Below, in pieces: positions 5,966 to 6,400 of a DNA stretch of 6,400 nucleotides; position 1 is the stretch's first letter, and every line of letters starts with the position of its first letter. A program made the translations under genes and the position numbers. The DNA is taken from positions 1-6,400 of the forward strand of contig JANXLO010000468.1 in assembly GCA_025355115.1 (NCBI GenBank). Reading direction: 5' to 3'. The notes beneath the pieces were generated by a model that was given only the letters and a program-made list of their open reading frames with translations, was not told where the DNA came from and searched no databases. This DNA is from Chthonomonadaceae bacterium. Its GTDB lineage: Bacteria; Armatimonadota; Chthonomonadetes; Chthonomonadales; Chthonomonadaceae.

Positions 5966-6400
5966 ATGACGTTGCCTACCGGCTACTTGACCTTTCTTTT
6001 TACCGATATTGAAGGGAGCACTCGACTATGGGAGGAACGTCCCGAGAAGATGCGCATTGCCCTTCAGCGACATGACTCTCTGCTTCACGAGCAGATTGCC
6101 GCTCATGGCGGGCATGTCTTCAAGACCATTGGAGACGCCTTCTGTGCTGTCTTTCCGAATTCTATCGAGACGGTCAAAGCGGCTGTCGCCATGCAGTGCT
6201 CGCTTCAGAATATGGCAGACGGCGACGATGAATCCGAGCTGAATTTCTTGGTTCGCTTCGCTATCCATACGGGCGAGGCAGAAGTGCGGGACGGAGACTA
6301 TTTCGGTCAAACTCTCAACAGGGTTGCCCGGCTGCTGGCCGTTGGGCATGGTGGCCAGACTCTGCTCTCCGAAACTACGCACTCGCTGGTTCAGGACTGC
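5966..6400 (+). CDS. Class III adenylate/guanylate cyclase domain protein, 3' end cut by the window
   Basis: From ATG 5966 the frame is open for 145 codons to the edge and encodes a nearly complete class III cyclase catalytic domain, which makes cAMP or cGMP from the NTP. The N-terminus (LPTGYLTFLFTDIEGSTRLW) is typical of a soluble cyclase with the domain first. Metal ligands are Asp14 and Asp57 (KTIGDAF). Lys53 and Asp111 (DYFGQTLNRVARL) sit at the base-recognition positions, where Lys/Asp is the adenine-type pair. Asn118 and Arg122 match the transition-state residues. All are present, so the domain is probably active and more likely an adenylate cyclase. Such domains are often fused to AAA/NB-ARC, TPR or transcription-factor modules; that part lies outside the window. 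In-frame ATGs at 5948 and 5918 are alternatives. I prefer 5966 because it gives the usual short lead; GGGAG 11 bases upstream is a weak ribosome site. It is divergent from the EPS operon. Confidence 0.88.
   Translation, partial: MTLPTGYLTFLFTDIEGSTRLWEERPEKMRIALQRHDSLLHEQIAAHGGHVFKTIGDAFCAVFPNSIETVKAAVAMQCSLQNMADGDDESELNFLVRFAIHTGEAEVRDGDYFGQTLNRVARLLAVGHGGQTLLSETTHSLVQDC

Overview
The window holds a piece of a bacterial exopolysaccharide (EPS) or capsule locus on the minus strand, a divergent intergenic region, and the 5' end of a class III nucleotide cyclase gene on the plus strand. Base composition is moderately GC-rich. The gene set is a one-polypeptide chain-length regulator/BY-kinase, a polysaccharide export protein, a Wzy-type membrane protein and a cyclase of the 'TDIEGSTRLWE' type. 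This points to a Gram-negative bacterium. An acidobacterium of the Terriglobia type is my best guess, but that rests on general resemblance and not on a marker gene.

Layout from right to left along the minus strand. A textbook sigma-54 (RpoN) promoter at 5552-5568 precedes a Wzc-like fusion of a polysaccharide co-polymerase and a bacterial tyrosine kinase (3182-5449). Two bases after its stop comes an SLBB-type outer-membrane export protein (1986-3179), whose strong Shine-Dalgarno sequence lies inside the last codons of the kinase gene. This two-gene operon ends at a strong rho-independent terminator (1921-1963). A second, near-consensus sigma-54 site (1820-1836) follows, and then a large Wzy/ligase-family integral membrane protein (start 1621) that runs off the left edge. 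Its frame stays open to position 1.

On the plus strand, after 516 bp without a convincing gene, an adenylate/guanylate cyclase catalytic domain starts near 5966 and runs off the right edge with all the expected catalytic residues.

How the parts fit (inference from the families): the Wzy-type protein polymerises or ligates glycan at the periplasmic face of the inner membrane. The Wzc-like protein sets chain length and cycles by autophosphorylating its C-terminal tyrosine cluster. The export protein carries the polymer to or through the outer membrane. The most notable signal is that both EPS transcription units appear to start from sigma-54 promoters, so production would be gated by an RpoN-dependent activator encoded outside the window. 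Other points of interest are a 62-residue tail beyond the kinase tyrosine cluster, a nine-tyrosine YYG repeat, an extra export SLBB unit, and an extracytoplasmic extension on the Wzy-type protein. I see no CRISPR array, tRNA, rRNA or insertion sequence. I do not see a clearly new system; the locus looks like a lineage-specific variant of Wzy-dependent EPS export.
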